Below, one piece after another: positions 13,293 to 25,773 of a stretch of 64,000 nucleotides of DNA. The notes under the pieces are model-generated. The model saw only the letters and a list, made by a program, of their open reading frames with translations. It made no database searches and had not been told where the DNA came from. The DNA is from Malurus cyaneus samueli. Lineage: Eukaryota > Chordata > Aves > Passeriformes > Maluridae. Every line of letters starts with the position of its first letter. Positions within the stretch are counted from its first letter, which is position 1. The stretch is taken from NCBI GenBank assembly GCA_009741485.1, contig VKON01000103.1:1-64000 (forward strand), in the 5' to 3' direction. The position numbers and the translations under genes are program-made.

Positions 13293-13420
13293 TAGTCATG
13301 GAATCACTGTGGTTGGAAAAGACCTCCAGAAGATTCCCAGGTCCCTGCACCACCACAATATTCACCACTAAATTACTAAGCCATGTCCTCAATGCTACAT
13401 CTGACCAAGCTGTATCTACT
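13293..13420 (-). mobile_element. CR1 LINE 3' end, antisense
   Basis: Begins with GGAATCACTGTGGTTGGAAA on the + strand, the antisense hallmark of a CR1 3' terminus. It continues through CACCACTAAATTACTAAGCC and CATGTCCTCAATGCTACATC. The same subfamily-like arrangement recurs at about 38.4 kb. Confidence 0.8.
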
Positions 13421-13754
13421 ATAAATATTATTCTTAATACAATACTGTATTATACACTAGTTATTTTCTTTTACTGATTCTAGCCAGTCTTTTTGTTTTC
13501 TTATGGGATTTTTGTTGCAAACTATCTAATTCATATTCCAGATGGGAGCATGAAAATTATAAACTATTCAATAATTACAAATAATACCTGGAATGTTAAT
13601 ATTTTTATCTTTTATGCCATTAAAAAAATCTTGTATTTTTGTGAAGTTAGCTTGTTTTTGCTTACAAAAAAGCTGTAGGTTTTGATTTCTTATAAGACAA
13701 TTTTCTTAACATACTTCATTAAATCTCTTAATGATCAAAACCGTATCTATGTGG

Positions 13755-13830
13755 TCAGGCAATTGGACTAGATGATCATGGTAGGTCCCTTTCAACTGAG
13801 CTATTCTAATCGATTCTATTCTGTATATTT
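13755..13830 (+). mobile_element. CR1 LINE 3' terminus, sense
   Basis: Contains CAATTGGACTAGATGATCAT and a GTCCCTTTCAACTGAG-like piece, ending in ATTCTAAT/GATTCTATTCTG repeats. This is the short 3' tail of CR1 in sense orientation. It lies about 340 bp from an antisense fragment, so the two are separate insertions or rearranged pieces. Confidence 0.75.
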
Positions 13831-16800
13831 ATTTTTCTTTTTTTTGGACCAAAAAATAGGGTTCTTTTCAAAAAACAGTAAAAGCTTCTAAGAGAGCTAG
13901 TTCATCCACTCTCCACAGCTTTTCTACAATAGTGCTTAAAAAATAGCAAAATCCATCTCAGTTGTGAGTTCATATCCAGATTAAATAAGTGCATTTTTAA
14001 AAATCTATTATATTCGTAGTTCTCTCACACTGATGTAGTGGTGATTTTCAAATTTGCATTTTTTTTAAGTATTTCAGTCAAGACGTGAAGTTGCTTGCCA
14101 CGAAAGAGGCTGAAATAAATACACAAGCTTTCAAACTTCAGGGAAGATGTGTTGTATTCACAGGATAAGCATGATAGCGGAGTGTAAATATGATAAAAAG
14201 AATTCTGTAGCCCACATCTTTGTACATGCAGATAACATGCTGTGGTTGCTACAACTCCGACTTTCCACCTTGAACTTCCTGACATAGGTGGATCTAACTT
14301 GCTCCATTCCTCCTAAGCAAACAAAAAGATTTATATTTAAAATGATTTAATCAAAGGAAGTTCTATTAAGAGGAAATCTGAGATGCAAAAAGGAAATACA
14401 TCCTGCCATGCAAAATTTGGCTCCAGCCTACTCACCACCTTGAGCTAATAGTGTCCGTATCTACATTTGCAAGTGGTGCCGTGTAGTTAGCGCCAGTTTG
14501 CCTTTGGTGCCAAGAACCTGATGTCCACACTGATGGGAGTGGGTGGGAAGGAGGGAATGTGCTTTGAACTAGCTCCAGTTTGCTCCTGTGAACTGAAAAT
14601 CCAGCAATAGCTGAGCACAGGAGATGCTCTGCAGAGGCTGTAGAGTGCATCGTTCAGCTTTGTGTCTTTTGGGGGTTGTACTCTGTGATCTGGGCTGTGA
14701 AACGAAGTACGGCAAGAGGTAATGAACAGGAGATTCCCTTCAAAAGCATGTTCCTGATGTGAACTTGAAGACTGGTGAAGATGTGTCCATTGATTGGATG
14801 GTTTGAAAAATATTTTTATTCCTCATAAAGTGCAAACTGATAAATTTAAGATCTTGCGTGAAATCCAGCACATCACTTAATTCCACAGTATTAGATGCAG
14901 ACAATACCATTGCTACCTTTCTTCTTCTTAGCACTGTAAAATAATGCAGCAGTGACTGCAGAGAAATAGGATAGTCCTGTAATAATGGTGGAATTGAAGT
15001 AGCTTATATAATTTAAACACTTGTGAAAGTAGTAAAATTATGGATTTCTTGCCAAGGCTTGTCTTCCGAGACTGTGATTGTTTGCAGGAGTTGTAGCACA
15101 GAAGCCCGTGAGGAAAGATGATATGAGGAGGCTGCTGCTGCTGCCTCTTTCAGATGAAGCAGGACTTACTTTGAGCAATGAATGCATTCATTTTCATGAG
15201 ATAACCTAAAAATGGGCTACAAAGCAGGATGGAATGCAACCCTACATCTCAGTATTCAAACTGTGTACACAATTATCTGCACAATGGTTTATCGTATTGT
15301 GTTTGGTACGGCTCTCAGTAGAAACCAGTAACACCAGTATATACCACCAAGGTGAGAACACAAAGCCAGAGGCCATGGCAATTTTTACACAGACTTCACT
15401 TAAAATTGGTAAGTGATCAGGTGAGCAGAAGTAATGAGGCATGTAGAAATTTGTGCCAAAGCTTTACAAGCCTTAGCATTAGAGCTGAGCATTTATGTAG
15501 CTTTAAACATGAATATCGTTGGCCTTTTGTAAAGGAAGTCAATCCATAACTGTAAAGCTGTATTTTTAAAAATATGTAAAAAATAAGCATTCTTTTAACC
15601 CAAACTTTTTTCCCCCTTTCTGAATCACTTTATATTGTTGTTCCTCATGTGATAGTTCCTTTAGAACTACATCAGCATGTCTGGTGGTCAGTGGGAGTTT
15701 AGCTAGAGCACAGTGTAAAGCAGGTTTTGGCAACCTGTGATTGCAGATTATAAAAGGCTGGCAGCAGAGTTAACATGGGGTTAGGAACCATAACATTGAG
15801 AAAGTTGGCTATGAGAACAAATATGTTTTTCAGAACTCAGCAGACCCCCAAAATACTCAACTTTACAAAAATTATTCACCAAGAAGACCGGTAGAACTCA
15901 GAGAGAGTTTCCTAGGGAAAACTATTAGTGCTTTAGTGTAACTTCTTTAGTGATCTGACTATTTAGTTTCTTTTCTTTTGAGTTGATGTTAGATATCAAG
16001 TTGTCAAGTTGGAGGTCTTGCACAAGAGTGAAAGTTATTGTACCAAAAATCACGTGTTACAGAAAGAATTGATTTCTAAGTGCATGGTCATGTTTATGAA
16101 GTCTTGACAGAAACATTTTCATTAAATTCTATCCTAGGAAGCAGCAGTACATATTTAAATGAATTTACCGCCCCTACCCCCCCTTCCAAAACCCAAGTGT
16201 GAAGAGTAAAGACAAGAATGTTCTGGTAATTCCCACAGATTATTCTTTCTGATTTGCTTAATATTTTATGTACCGATAATCTGTGAAGTCGCTTGAAGCA
16301 GAACAAAAGCTCTAAAGATACTCTTAAGAGCTAATTGATAATACTCATAAATGTTATCAGTGAGGAAGTAGAAAGTAATTTTTCCTGAACTTTACATCGG
16401 TGAATAATTGTTGACAAAGGGTTCTTCAGGATGAAATGTCACATCTTCTTTTTCCTGTGGCTTGTGCTAAGTTGTGCAATCAAAACGCTAGGGTCACTAT
16501 CTTTTTACTAAGAAAGAGTTTATTACGTCTACGTGCCCAAATGTTTTCAGTTGTATGTAACTCCGATGGCACAATATGTGATGGAAGTAAAGGAAATCAA
16601 GGTAATATTTGTGCCTGCTAATACAAATACAGCTGTACCACCTCTTACTACCTAGGCAAATACTCTGCCTGCAAAGTTTAGATCTGGAAGTAAATATCAA
16701 AGATGACCGGTGTTAAATGTGTTGTTTAGATTAGGCTCAGTGTTTGGTTTCCTACTGAAGTTTTCTGTGCTACCATTGACAATTCTCGCTTACATAAAAG

Positions 16801-19250
16801 AAACTTAAGCAAATAATTCTTTTGCCTCTACAGCTCAATAAAATAAACTTCAAAGCAATTTCCTTTCCTCAAATACATTATGTCTTTAATGAGTGAATTA
16901 CTGCATAAAACTACTAAGCAGGGCTGTGATTTTTTTGTCATCCTTGTAGCCAACCATTCTAGGATGGCAGAAGATTTTAATTGTAGATCAGGTCCTGATA
17001 AGGATTTTTCAAAGATTGGATTAATTTATTACAGTATGTAAAACAAATGTAATTTTGACTCATCCTGTGTATAAATAGCTCGTCTAATGTATTTGATTTC
17101 TCTCAATTACTCAGATTAGTCATATGTTTCTTAGGTTATCAAGAATTTTTTTATATAAAGAGGAGGGAGGATTGATTCTGACATTTTCTCAGTTGTGTGC
17201 AATGACACTTTTGAAATTGTAAGTCTCCTGCCAGCTATGGATATTGACTCAGGCATGAGATTTTCAGAAGACATGCTTACTTTAGAGACTAGTTTGTCAT
17301 GTTTTCATCTGTTGGACAAATATCTTTTTGACTAAGTGTAAAACCCCAAATACATGTCATCCCAGCTGCTCAAAAAATTTTTCACCTGACTGCCGAAAGG
17401 CAACAAGCAAGACTGCACAATCCTGTCCCAGACCACTGGAATATCACCTGAGATTTGGAACTTCAACAACCCGAGGTTGAAAACAGCAATCTGTGAGACA
17501 AATCTTACTGCTAGGGAGTGTATGATTACCCAGCAGGTGGGAGATGTAAATCAGGAGCCTGGAAGGGACCAGGAGATATGAGAATGGCAGAGGGTTGTAC
17601 GCTCAAGTGCGTGCCCTCTGCAGCCGGGTTCCAGGAAATCTGACCTCGGCTTATTTTGGGTACTGGCTGATAAGAACCTTTTCCTTGTTGACTGAGCACT
17701 GGGACTGAAGAAATTTGCATTCCTGCTTTTTGCATTTTATCCTACTGGCTTTACCAGACAGGACTGATGGGGGCAGGTGAGACTGAAATCCCATTGTGCA
17801 AGCTGCCTCGCTGGCGTGCAGAGATTTCAGTCTCTCACAGGGAGTATTTGCTAGCTAGACCTTGGGAAGTGTTCCATCAGGGTTCTAAGAACAGTATGTT
17901 CATTTGTAAATACTCTTCTTTTTCCCTTTCCCCTTTCACTGACAGAAAATAGTGTTTTGGTGGCACAATCTCTGTGACCCTTCTGTTGCTTCAGTTGAAT
18001 AGATGTGGAGGGATCTGCTGTTTAAATAGAAGTCTCCTCTGCAACACCAATCTGTTTTCGTTGACACTGTTCTTTTCCCTTTCTTAAAAGTATTCTGTCT
18101 ATTGTAGTATTTGCCTAGGAAAAAGCAAAAGCAGTTAAAGCAGGAAGTAATCGAGTGTGACAGAAGAATCACTTTGTACTCTTGACTACTCCGCAGCAGG
18201 TTTGATGAGAAGGGTTAAAGACAATTTTTTTTTTCCAGTTATGAGTTTTAATTAATGTATCCACTAGCAGACTTGGTGACCCTATGTCCCATTTTATATG
18301 GTGTGATTTTAGCCATGCAACTTTCCCTTTTGCTCTTTAAGGATAACCTGAAAAGCAGGCTTGTTTTATTTTGCAGTTAAGTTTGATTCTGACCAAGGCA
18401 GTGAACAGCTGTGGTATTGCTCTAAGTTGCTGCTGTTACTTTTCCAGTACTTTACCAATCTCTGCCTGCAGAACAGGAATGTGAGACTGGAAGTGACTCA
18501 TTGGATCACAGAATCCATCTCTCTGCTGCAGCATTCATCACATCTCATAAATCCCCTTTAAAAACAACCAAAACTAGTCTTGAAAGTATTTTGTCACCCA
18601 TCTCACCTGCACTTAGATATCCTACATTGTTTAAAAATGCAGGTCATGAACTTGAAAGGCCTTGGCTCTGCTCACCGCTGCTAAGTAAGCTTTCTTTCCA
18701 AGACATACACATCAAAATGTGGTGCGGAGGTGTTTCTTTCCAATTGCTCCTGCCAGAATGTTGCTCTGGGACCACCCCCCTTAATTGAAAACACATTTGT
18801 TTTGCTCAGCCTTCATGGGTAATTGACCTGTGCTTGGAAGTGTCCCCCAGCTTGCAGACTGGGTTGTGCAGTTTCTTGGGTTGTCAGAGCTCTTTGGGGA
18901 GGTTTCTTTAAGATATGTCTAGGATTGCTCTCTGAGTTGAATTATGGGAATGCACAAACTTCTGTTGTCAATCTTTATGAAGAATCTAGGAATAGGGTAA
19001 AAGACCCAGGGTTGCTGAATGATAGTGAAGTAGGGGAAGAAATGCCTGGATTGTCTGAGTATGAATAGACTGAGACTGATTACAAAAGCTTTTTAGATAG
19101 AAATAATTCAGGACATCTCAGTTGTGCATTTAAAGTCAGCGTTACAGAATTCTTCTCATTCATAGGGAGGATTTTAGAATGCATTGAAAAGTAGTGCTAA
19201 TGTTTTTATGATAGTTTTTCTAACTCAATGAAAAAAAAAACCCTTCAAGA
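13831..19250. other. AT-rich noncoding stretch
   Basis: About 5.4 kb of AT-rich unique DNA. Frames up to about 95 codons occur on both strands but none shows a recognisable motif, and no run of splice-compatible exons was seen. No RNA gene or clear transposon was recognised. Confidence 0.5.
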
Positions 19251-19380
19251 ATGTTTCTATGATTACAGAATATTTTGGATTGGAAGAGACCCAGAAGGAT
19301 CATCAAGTACAACTCTTAAGTGGATGGCCTATACAGGGATCAAACCTGCAGCCTTGATGTTATCTGACCAACTGAGCCCA
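19251..19380 (-). mobile_element. tRNA-Ile-derived SINE with CR1-like tail (TguSINE1-like)
   Basis: Read on the minus strand, the head has an A-box-like GCTCAGTTGG (19,368-19,377) and a B-box GGTTTGATCCC (19,336-19,346). These are followed by a CTGTATAGGCCATCCACTTA-type junction and a tail ending in CTTCCAATCCAAAATATTCT and TCTATGATT-like bases, as in CR1 3' ends. The spacing between the boxes matches isoleucine tRNA minus about 12 bases covering the anticodon arm, so this is not a functional tRNA gene. The combination matches what I know of the songbird SINE TguSINE1. It is old and truncated at the tRNA 5' end. Confidence 0.8.
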
Positions 19381-22300
19381 CCTCAGGGCTTTTGTGGAAG
19401 GAAGTTACATGACCCAAGCCTGTGTCTTCTGGAAGAAACAGGAAAGACAAAATTCTCCTTAGAATTTTCTTTTCCAGACTTTTTTTCCCTGATTCACAAC
19501 TTCTGTTGTCTTCAGTAATGACTTTCTAAATATGTCCATCCATAGCTATGCCATTAAATTGTTCTTTGTCTTTTCAGTTCTGTCTTATTTCCTGGACTGA
19601 TTCCATAACAATATACATCGATCCCATAATTTATGACTTGTATTCTAATAAAGTAGATTACTCTATTTATAATTTTTTAAATTAATGTTAAGTAGATTCC
19701 ACCTTCATCTGATATTCTAAGAATTTACTATTAGCCTCTGACAAGGGAAATCATATGGATTTTTCTGAGAACAGCAACACAAACCACTCAGTTCCAGAAA
19801 TACCTCTCTAGCGCCACATTTTTTTATTGAAATGCTAGTAATCATGGAGTTGTTCAGGGCAGACTTTATTGATGAGGATGGGGCTCTTTCTTATATTCCT
19901 TGGAGTTCCTTATTAATGCTTTCAATAGGTGCACAAATTCCTGCTTTTGGTAGGGCTCTGGCAAAGGCAGTTTAAGTGCATAGAAAGGGAAAATTTAATA
20001 CTGTAAATGTGTGCTTCCAAAATTTTAAAATGGCTGCTCAGGGCTTGGTAACTGAGGAAACTTCCTGTGAGTGCAATCATTCAACCCCACGTTTGTAACA
20101 GAATTGCATGTCACCTTAATAATCATCTCTTGTGTCCTAATATTCAGTATTGGATTCAGTATTCAGCTTCTACATTCACTGAGTCTCTTGACAGTTTTGA
20201 ATATTTCTGGCTGCAAGGAGCAGCAGCTGCAGAAGGAGGGGTTTTTGTATGGGAAAGTTACAGCGTCTGTTCATATATTATTCTGCCACATGATGTCCTT
20301 CTAAGACAGGTTAGAATTATGGAATGCAGGCACTCCAATTTCAACAGTGCAATTCTGCAGCATTCAGACATGTTTTTATATAACAGGTGTGAATCTTGTC
20401 ATAAATTATTAGTCTGATCAAAAATATCTACTTTGCAATTGGTTTCAGTTGCTTTATATGAATAGTAAACATTTCTTCTGAGGCTGATTATTATTAATAC
20501 AGCCTCATGATCACCTGCATTAAAATCCAAAGCTTTAAAAGCTTCAGCAATTTCAATTTGTTCTGCTGTAATGAACATAGTCTGGCTTTGTTTTACTGGT
20601 ATTGCTCACTACTTTGTACAAGTATTTTGTGCTAGTTGAGTAGTTTTTGTATCAGGGTGCATTTTGAACGTTGCACGCACTATGTGAGAGTTGTAATTAA
20701 TCTTACGAATAAAATACTTCAAACAAAATGTCTAGAACTTGTATTTGGACTGTGGCAGAAATACAGACCTTTATTTTCCTTTAATTTCTGTCATGATACT
20801 TGCTGCTTTAAAGAACTTTTTTTTCTGTCAAAAATTAGTATGCTTTATAATGCTAATGTTGTATATTTTTGTGTACTTAGGACTGCATGGATGTTAGTTT
20901 TCTGCCAGTTCTTTAAGTTAGAGGGAATAACCTCCCACCCAGCTAAAGGAAGACACTGAAACTGAAGGAGCAGCCTGAGGATTTTGGTTATGATGCTGAG
21001 TACCTGGTTCACTGGAGGTCAGTAGTGCACAGACTTGTCCCAGCTGTCAGTGTAGTGCTTCAGAATATTAACCAAAACCAGGACATAAAAATAACCCTGC
21101 TTTATTTTCAGCAGAGTCAACAGGTCTTTTTTTCTCTCCATACTTCCTCTATGTGTGTCAGTGCATATTCATATATATGTATATGTGTGTGTATCTCACC
21201 ATATAGAAATCAGCAGAGATATGAGTGAAACTTCATCTCTTGCTCATCTGAGCTTTTACTGTGGTAGAGGTTTACGTTGGGCATGAACTATTTATAACAA
21301 CAGGTTTACAAGGTGACTGGAGAGTAGAAAAAAAAATAATTCCAACACAGATATCTCAACTGTTGAAAGCTTGCTTGCAGGCCTGGCTCTTACTATGTCC
21401 ACTAAATTAGACGCTTGGACTTACGTGACACTTTGGGGCTTTCTTCTGGTCTGGAATTTAAGTTTGACCTAAACTTCAGTTTAGGATTTTTAAGTGGACT
21501 CATTTTTCAGTTTAAAAAAACAAAAAAATAAAAAAAAAAAAAGAGAGAAAAGGGTTACTAATAGAAAATTTAATTAGAGAAATGAAAAGAACTCTTTTCC
21601 ATGGAATACTCAGTAATTGGTCCATCCCTCTCTCCTGGATGCATTCATGACTATTTAAAGTAATTATACTAATCATCACAGCATTTAGGCACAAATTACA
21701 TTCATGAAGAAAGAGGTAAGTGCTGTTCTAACATGCCATTGAAATCTGCTTTGACAAGTTAATCTAGTATTTATTTAATTAAACAATGGTAATAAAATAC
21801 TTAATTGCACTTTAAGATTTCTATTTCTGTCATCCAACCAGGTGAAAAATTCTGAACTCAACATATGTCAAGCAATGGAAATGCCTCAAGCACATCAAAT
21901 ATCAGCCCATTTTACAGAGTAATGAAAGAAACTTAGCTGCAATGTGCACAGGTATGAATAGTTAAATATTTAATTCCCTTTCTGCTCTTTGAGTCTGAAG
22001 CAAAAGGGAAATAATCCCTCTCCTCCCCCAACCCAGCCCTGTTTGTTTCTGAGGAATATTAATCAGCCTCCTCCTGCCAGCAGGCTACAATCACCAACTA
22101 CTAATTAGTTTTAGATAATGATATTGGTAATGAGCCTCTAGTTTCTCGGAAGCACTAGACTGAGCTTGACCCAGGTTTATTCAGGTTTTTTTTTAGGAAA
22201 GTTATTGTGACAAGCAGCGTGAACAGTTTGAGCATGTTTAATGCCAAATACTTGTCTTTCATTTAATAGCATCAACACACTATTTTAAAACAGATTCTGC

Positions 22301-23680
22301 TGATATAGCAGCTGATTTTAAATTAACTTTCCATTTAACAATGATAGTATTTGTCTCCTTGTTATTCCAATTGTTTGATACCTCTCTTGGACATGTTTAC
22401 TACTCAGGCAGTTATCTAATCATCTGAGGTAAGAACACTTAATTAGGGAAGATTTTTAAATGAACTTCCTATCACATTGCTTCTCCAGGAGGGCTGTTCG
22501 TGGTGTCATGTCAAATGTTGTTATCTTTACAAGGCTTAAAATTCTCTGTTAGGTTTTAATTTGTTAGAGCTGCCAACTGTGAGGGGTAGAGAAAACAGAT
22601 GAGTCTCCACTTCATGTAGCGCTATTGTTGTGTGTGAGGTTAATTTGTGTGTTCCAAAAAGCTGTCCTCAAAATACATTTCAGCCTTAAGACAGAGAAAG
22701 AACACCATTACTCAGCAGATGATAGCAGACACTGTGGCATGATTTCATGCCTGGAGCTGTACTAGGGAGGGAGAAATGACACTCTTCAGTGTCTACTTGA
22801 GGATCTCAGGTTGGTGCCACCTTTGTATCTGGTAAGTTTACAATGGAAGAGCATTGTTTGTAATGGGTAGAAACATGAAAAATTGCCACGCACTGTTTCC
22901 TTGTAGCGTTGTGTATTGAAAGTGAGATTACAGGAGACAGAAATGTACCGTGTTTCCTGGCATCCTGTCTTTGCTGCTGCTAAACATTGCAGGACTTATT
23001 TGACCTAATCCGTTAAAAACACCAGCGCTCTGTCCGAAGACCAATGGTGGAAGACTGCAGCATATTGAAACATTTTAGATTTTGTGCTCTTTGTCTTTTC
23101 ATGGCTGTTTTTGCAGGTTCAATATTTTAGAGTAAAAGCCTGAATTTTATAGGCCTGAATGTTGTACTTGTTGTAAAATATACATGGATTTGATATGGAA
23201 TCCAAATTTCTTCTCCCACTTATTTCTAAAGGGTTGGTCCCAGAAAATTTTGAGAAAAAAAGCAACTGTAGAATTATTTTGCATTTTTTCTAGAGATATA
23301 CTCTTTCATTTCTGCCTTATTACTCCTTTTACCATGCTTATCTCACAGAAATCTTATGCTGTGAAAAATAGCTTTTAATTATCTTGTTGTGTGGAAGATG
23401 CTTCTTAGAAATGGATGGTGCGATAAGAGTTAATATTTGATTTCTTGTGATCTGAGTTGAAAACTTAGGTAAAAAACTAAAGGGAAGGTTTTTGGCTAGA
23501 TAGTGAAAGAAAGGAAATAAGTGGTTTGATGTGAGAAACATCCCATATCACAAATGATAAGAGACAAGCAATGGAGTGAAAACATCCAGACAATTATTGA
23601 AGTGGAGAATGTTCTCAGGAATCCGATGTTCCAGCAGCATCATCTCAGCATCAAAGATGAGTGCGGATCCCACGACTGCA
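19381..23680. other. AT-rich noncoding stretch, parts look constrained
   Basis: No coding exon was recognised. A (TG/TA)-rich tract lies at about 21,165-21,200 and an A-rich tract at 21,515-21,555. The part at about 21,690-22,560 is rich in homeodomain-type TAATTA/ATTAG cores and lacks recognisable repeats, which is a common look for conserved noncoding elements. Conservation cannot be shown from one sequence. Confidence 0.45.
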
Positions 23681-23792
23681 CGGCTCTAAGATTGCACGAA
23701 CGCTGTAGGATTCCACGGCTCTAAGACTGCACGAACGCTGGAGGATTCCACGGCTCTAAGACTGCACGAACGCTGGAGGATTCCACGGCTCT
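23681..23792 (+). repeat. 35-bp tandem repeat, about 3.2 copies
   Basis: Units start at 23,713 and 23,748 and are identical over 35 bases (CCACGGCTCTAAG, then ACTGCACGAACGC, then TGGAGGATT). A partial, slightly diverged unit precedes them at 23,681 and a 10-base start of another follows at 23,783. Each full unit carries three CpGs. The repeat lies about 110-220 bp upstream of the start codon of the gene at 23,900, in its probable 5' UTR or promoter. Confidence 0.92.
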
Positions 23793-23899
23793 GTGACGCC
23801 CCAGGCGGGCTCTCGGGCGGTCTCCACGAAGGACAGAACGTTGGTTCCAGCTGGAGCCGCTGCAGTGCGGACGCGCCGAGCGCACACGGAGCGCTGCCG
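23793..23899 (+). promoter_or_regulatory. CpG-rich promoter/5' UTR region
   Basis: A short GC- and CpG-dense stretch (GCGGACGCGCCGAGCGCACA around 23,868) directly precedes the first ATG and contrasts with the AT-rich surroundings. No TATA box is obvious. Calling it a promoter is inferred from composition and position only. Confidence 0.45.
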
Positions 23900-25138
23900 A
23901 TGCTGCTGCTGGTGGTGCTGGCGCTGTGGTTGTGCCAAAGCATTGGCAGCCGCAGCCTGCGAGCTCCGGGAGCTCAGGACAGAGCCACTCTGGAGCTGCT
24001 TTTGCAGATGGACATGGAGAAGGGAAACCCCGCCCTTGGAGTGGTGAGAGCAGGGCTGTGGCAAGGAGGGAGAGAGGAGGAGTCCCCTGCCCAAGGCAGC
24101 CAAGGGAAGGGCTTTGGCAGGGCAAGGAAGCCTCAGCCTTACACTGAGCCCTTCACTGACCCAGCCACACACACACAGAGCAGGGTTTCATCAGGTTTTC
24201 ATCCCAAGACAGTGGGAGGGTTTGAAGAGGTGGGAGTGGCTGAAAAGCAGGGCAGTGGATTCCCTCTCCCCAGCCCATTTGGGAATATCTGTTTCCTTCT
24301 CCTGCTGAGGGGGCTGGGCTTAGTTTCTTCTGTCACCCGCATTTCTGAACTTCTCTCCCCTCAAACGTGGCCGTTCATGGTTTGTGTCTTTGTGTCTCAC
24401 ACTTTCCTGCCCTTCCTCCACACCACAATGCTCCTGGAGCCTCTTTGGGCACCTGCATTTGGAACTTGCAGCAACAGGAGTGCGCTGAGGAGCACCTCTG
24501 GCCTCCAGCCAGGGCTAGCAAGTTTCTTCCAGTGGGGATCTGCTTTCCTTTCTCTTCCTGAAGGAATATAGTCTGAACCTTGGCTCTTTCTTCCTTTCTT
24601 TCTCTTTCACAAGGAGGTGTCTGCCGAGCCTGAAGAAATCTTCCAGATATGCCTGGTGCTGATGGCCATTGTCGGTGTCAACCAGCTGCTCTCGCACTTT
24701 GAAAGGAATGCAATTTCTCCCGAGGATGAGGAAGGAATCATCCAGAGGATGAAGGAGCGGGAGGTGTTCCTTTGGCAGCAGCGGGTGCATTTGGAGAAGG
24801 AAGTGGCAGACCTGGAAGCCAGACAGATGTCCCCGGCGTGGCCTCTGTGGGAACTGGAGAGGATGATCCAAGAGCACATGTACATAGTGATCTGCCTGGC
24901 TGTCCTTGTGGTGTTCGTGATCTTGAGGCAGCAGTGGAAGGGAGCCAGAGCAGAGCATAGGGAAGACAACACTGAGTCGGGGCTCCTAGGGAAAGCCTGG
25001 AAAAGAATGGCCTTCCTGATAATGCTGTTTGTGCTGCTTGGGGCCATTTCCATTTCCGCAGGCAGAAGTGTAGAATATCTTCAATTATTTGCAGATAGAC
25101 TTGTTGAATTGCCTCTTAAATTACTTCGTTCAAATTAG
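23900..25138 (+). CDS. Predicted 222-residue membrane protein, two exons; possibly ITPRIP-like N-terminal derivative
   Basis: Exon 1 is 23,900-24,043 (48 codons) and exon 2 is 24,614-25,138 (174 codons plus TAG). The 570-bp intron has a GTGAGA donor and a CTTTCACAAG acceptor, and the join is phase 0. The protein begins with a hydrophobic segment (residues 1-16, leucine/valine-rich), which could be a signal peptide or anchor. Residues about 57-74 are mildly hydrophobic. Residues about 85-120 form a charged, coiled-coil-like helix. Residues 138-152 are a strong membrane segment followed by basic residues, and residues 181-198 are a second one. The anchor, E/R-rich coiled coil and membrane segment resemble the N-terminal part of avian ITPRIP-like proteins. 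The Mab-21-like domain that normally follows is absent, so the family link is tentative. A polyadenylation signal lies at 25,774. The start is the first ATG after a CpG-rich leader. Sequence alone cannot exclude a decayed copy, but the frame and both splice sites are intact. Confidence 0.6.
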
Positions 25139-25193
25139 AAAATCTTGGTGCTGGCCGTTCCATAAGTTCCTTAGGTTAAGAATTTCGTTATTT

Positions 25194-25740
25194 CTCTGTA
25201 TTGGTTGTTATAAATACTGTCTGTATTGATTGTTATAAATATTCTGTATTGATTGTTATAAGTACTCTATATTAATTGTTACAAATACTATCTGTTATCT
25301 TGTTATGAATACTCTATTGATTGGTTTTCTCTGTATTGTTACAAATACTCTGTATTGATTATTATAAATACTGTCTGTATTGTTATAAATATTTTGTGTT
25401 GATTGTTATACTCTGTAGTGATTGCTGTAAATACTCAGCATTGATTAAGTATTGTCTGTATTCATTGTTATAAATGCTCTGTATTGTTACAAATAATATC
25501 TGTATTGTTATAAATACTGTCTGTATTGATTGTTATAAACACTTTATTGATTGTTATACTCTATATTGATTGTTATACTCTATTGGTTGTTATAAATACT
25601 CTATTGATCGTTATAAGTACTCTGTATTGTTATGCTCCATGTTGATTGCTATCAATAGTCTGCATTGATTAGAAATAGTTAGAAATAGTTTCTGTAGTGA
25701 TTATTAGAAATAGACTTTGTATTGATTGTTACAAATCTTA
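25194..25740 (+). repeat. AT-rich minisatellite, about 23-bp unit
   Basis: About two dozen imperfect copies of a unit like ATTGATTGTTATAAATACT plus CTGT, with many short deletions so that spacing varies. It starts about 55 bp after the stop codon of the upstream gene and ends just before a polyadenylation signal, so it probably lies in the 3' UTR. Confidence 0.92.
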
Positions 25741-25773
25741 GGCTTCCATTAATAAGACAGATTTAAGAAAATT

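Noticed and set aside
19330..19380. A tRNA-Ile gene on the minus strand
   Set aside because: A and B boxes are present, but the anticodon arm is deleted and the sequence runs into a CR1-like tail, so it is a SINE head.
24515..25053. Two open frames of about 147 codons on the minus strand opposite exon 2 of the two-exon gene
   Set aside because: They are antisense shadows of a coding exon, mutually out of frame, with no motif or promoter.
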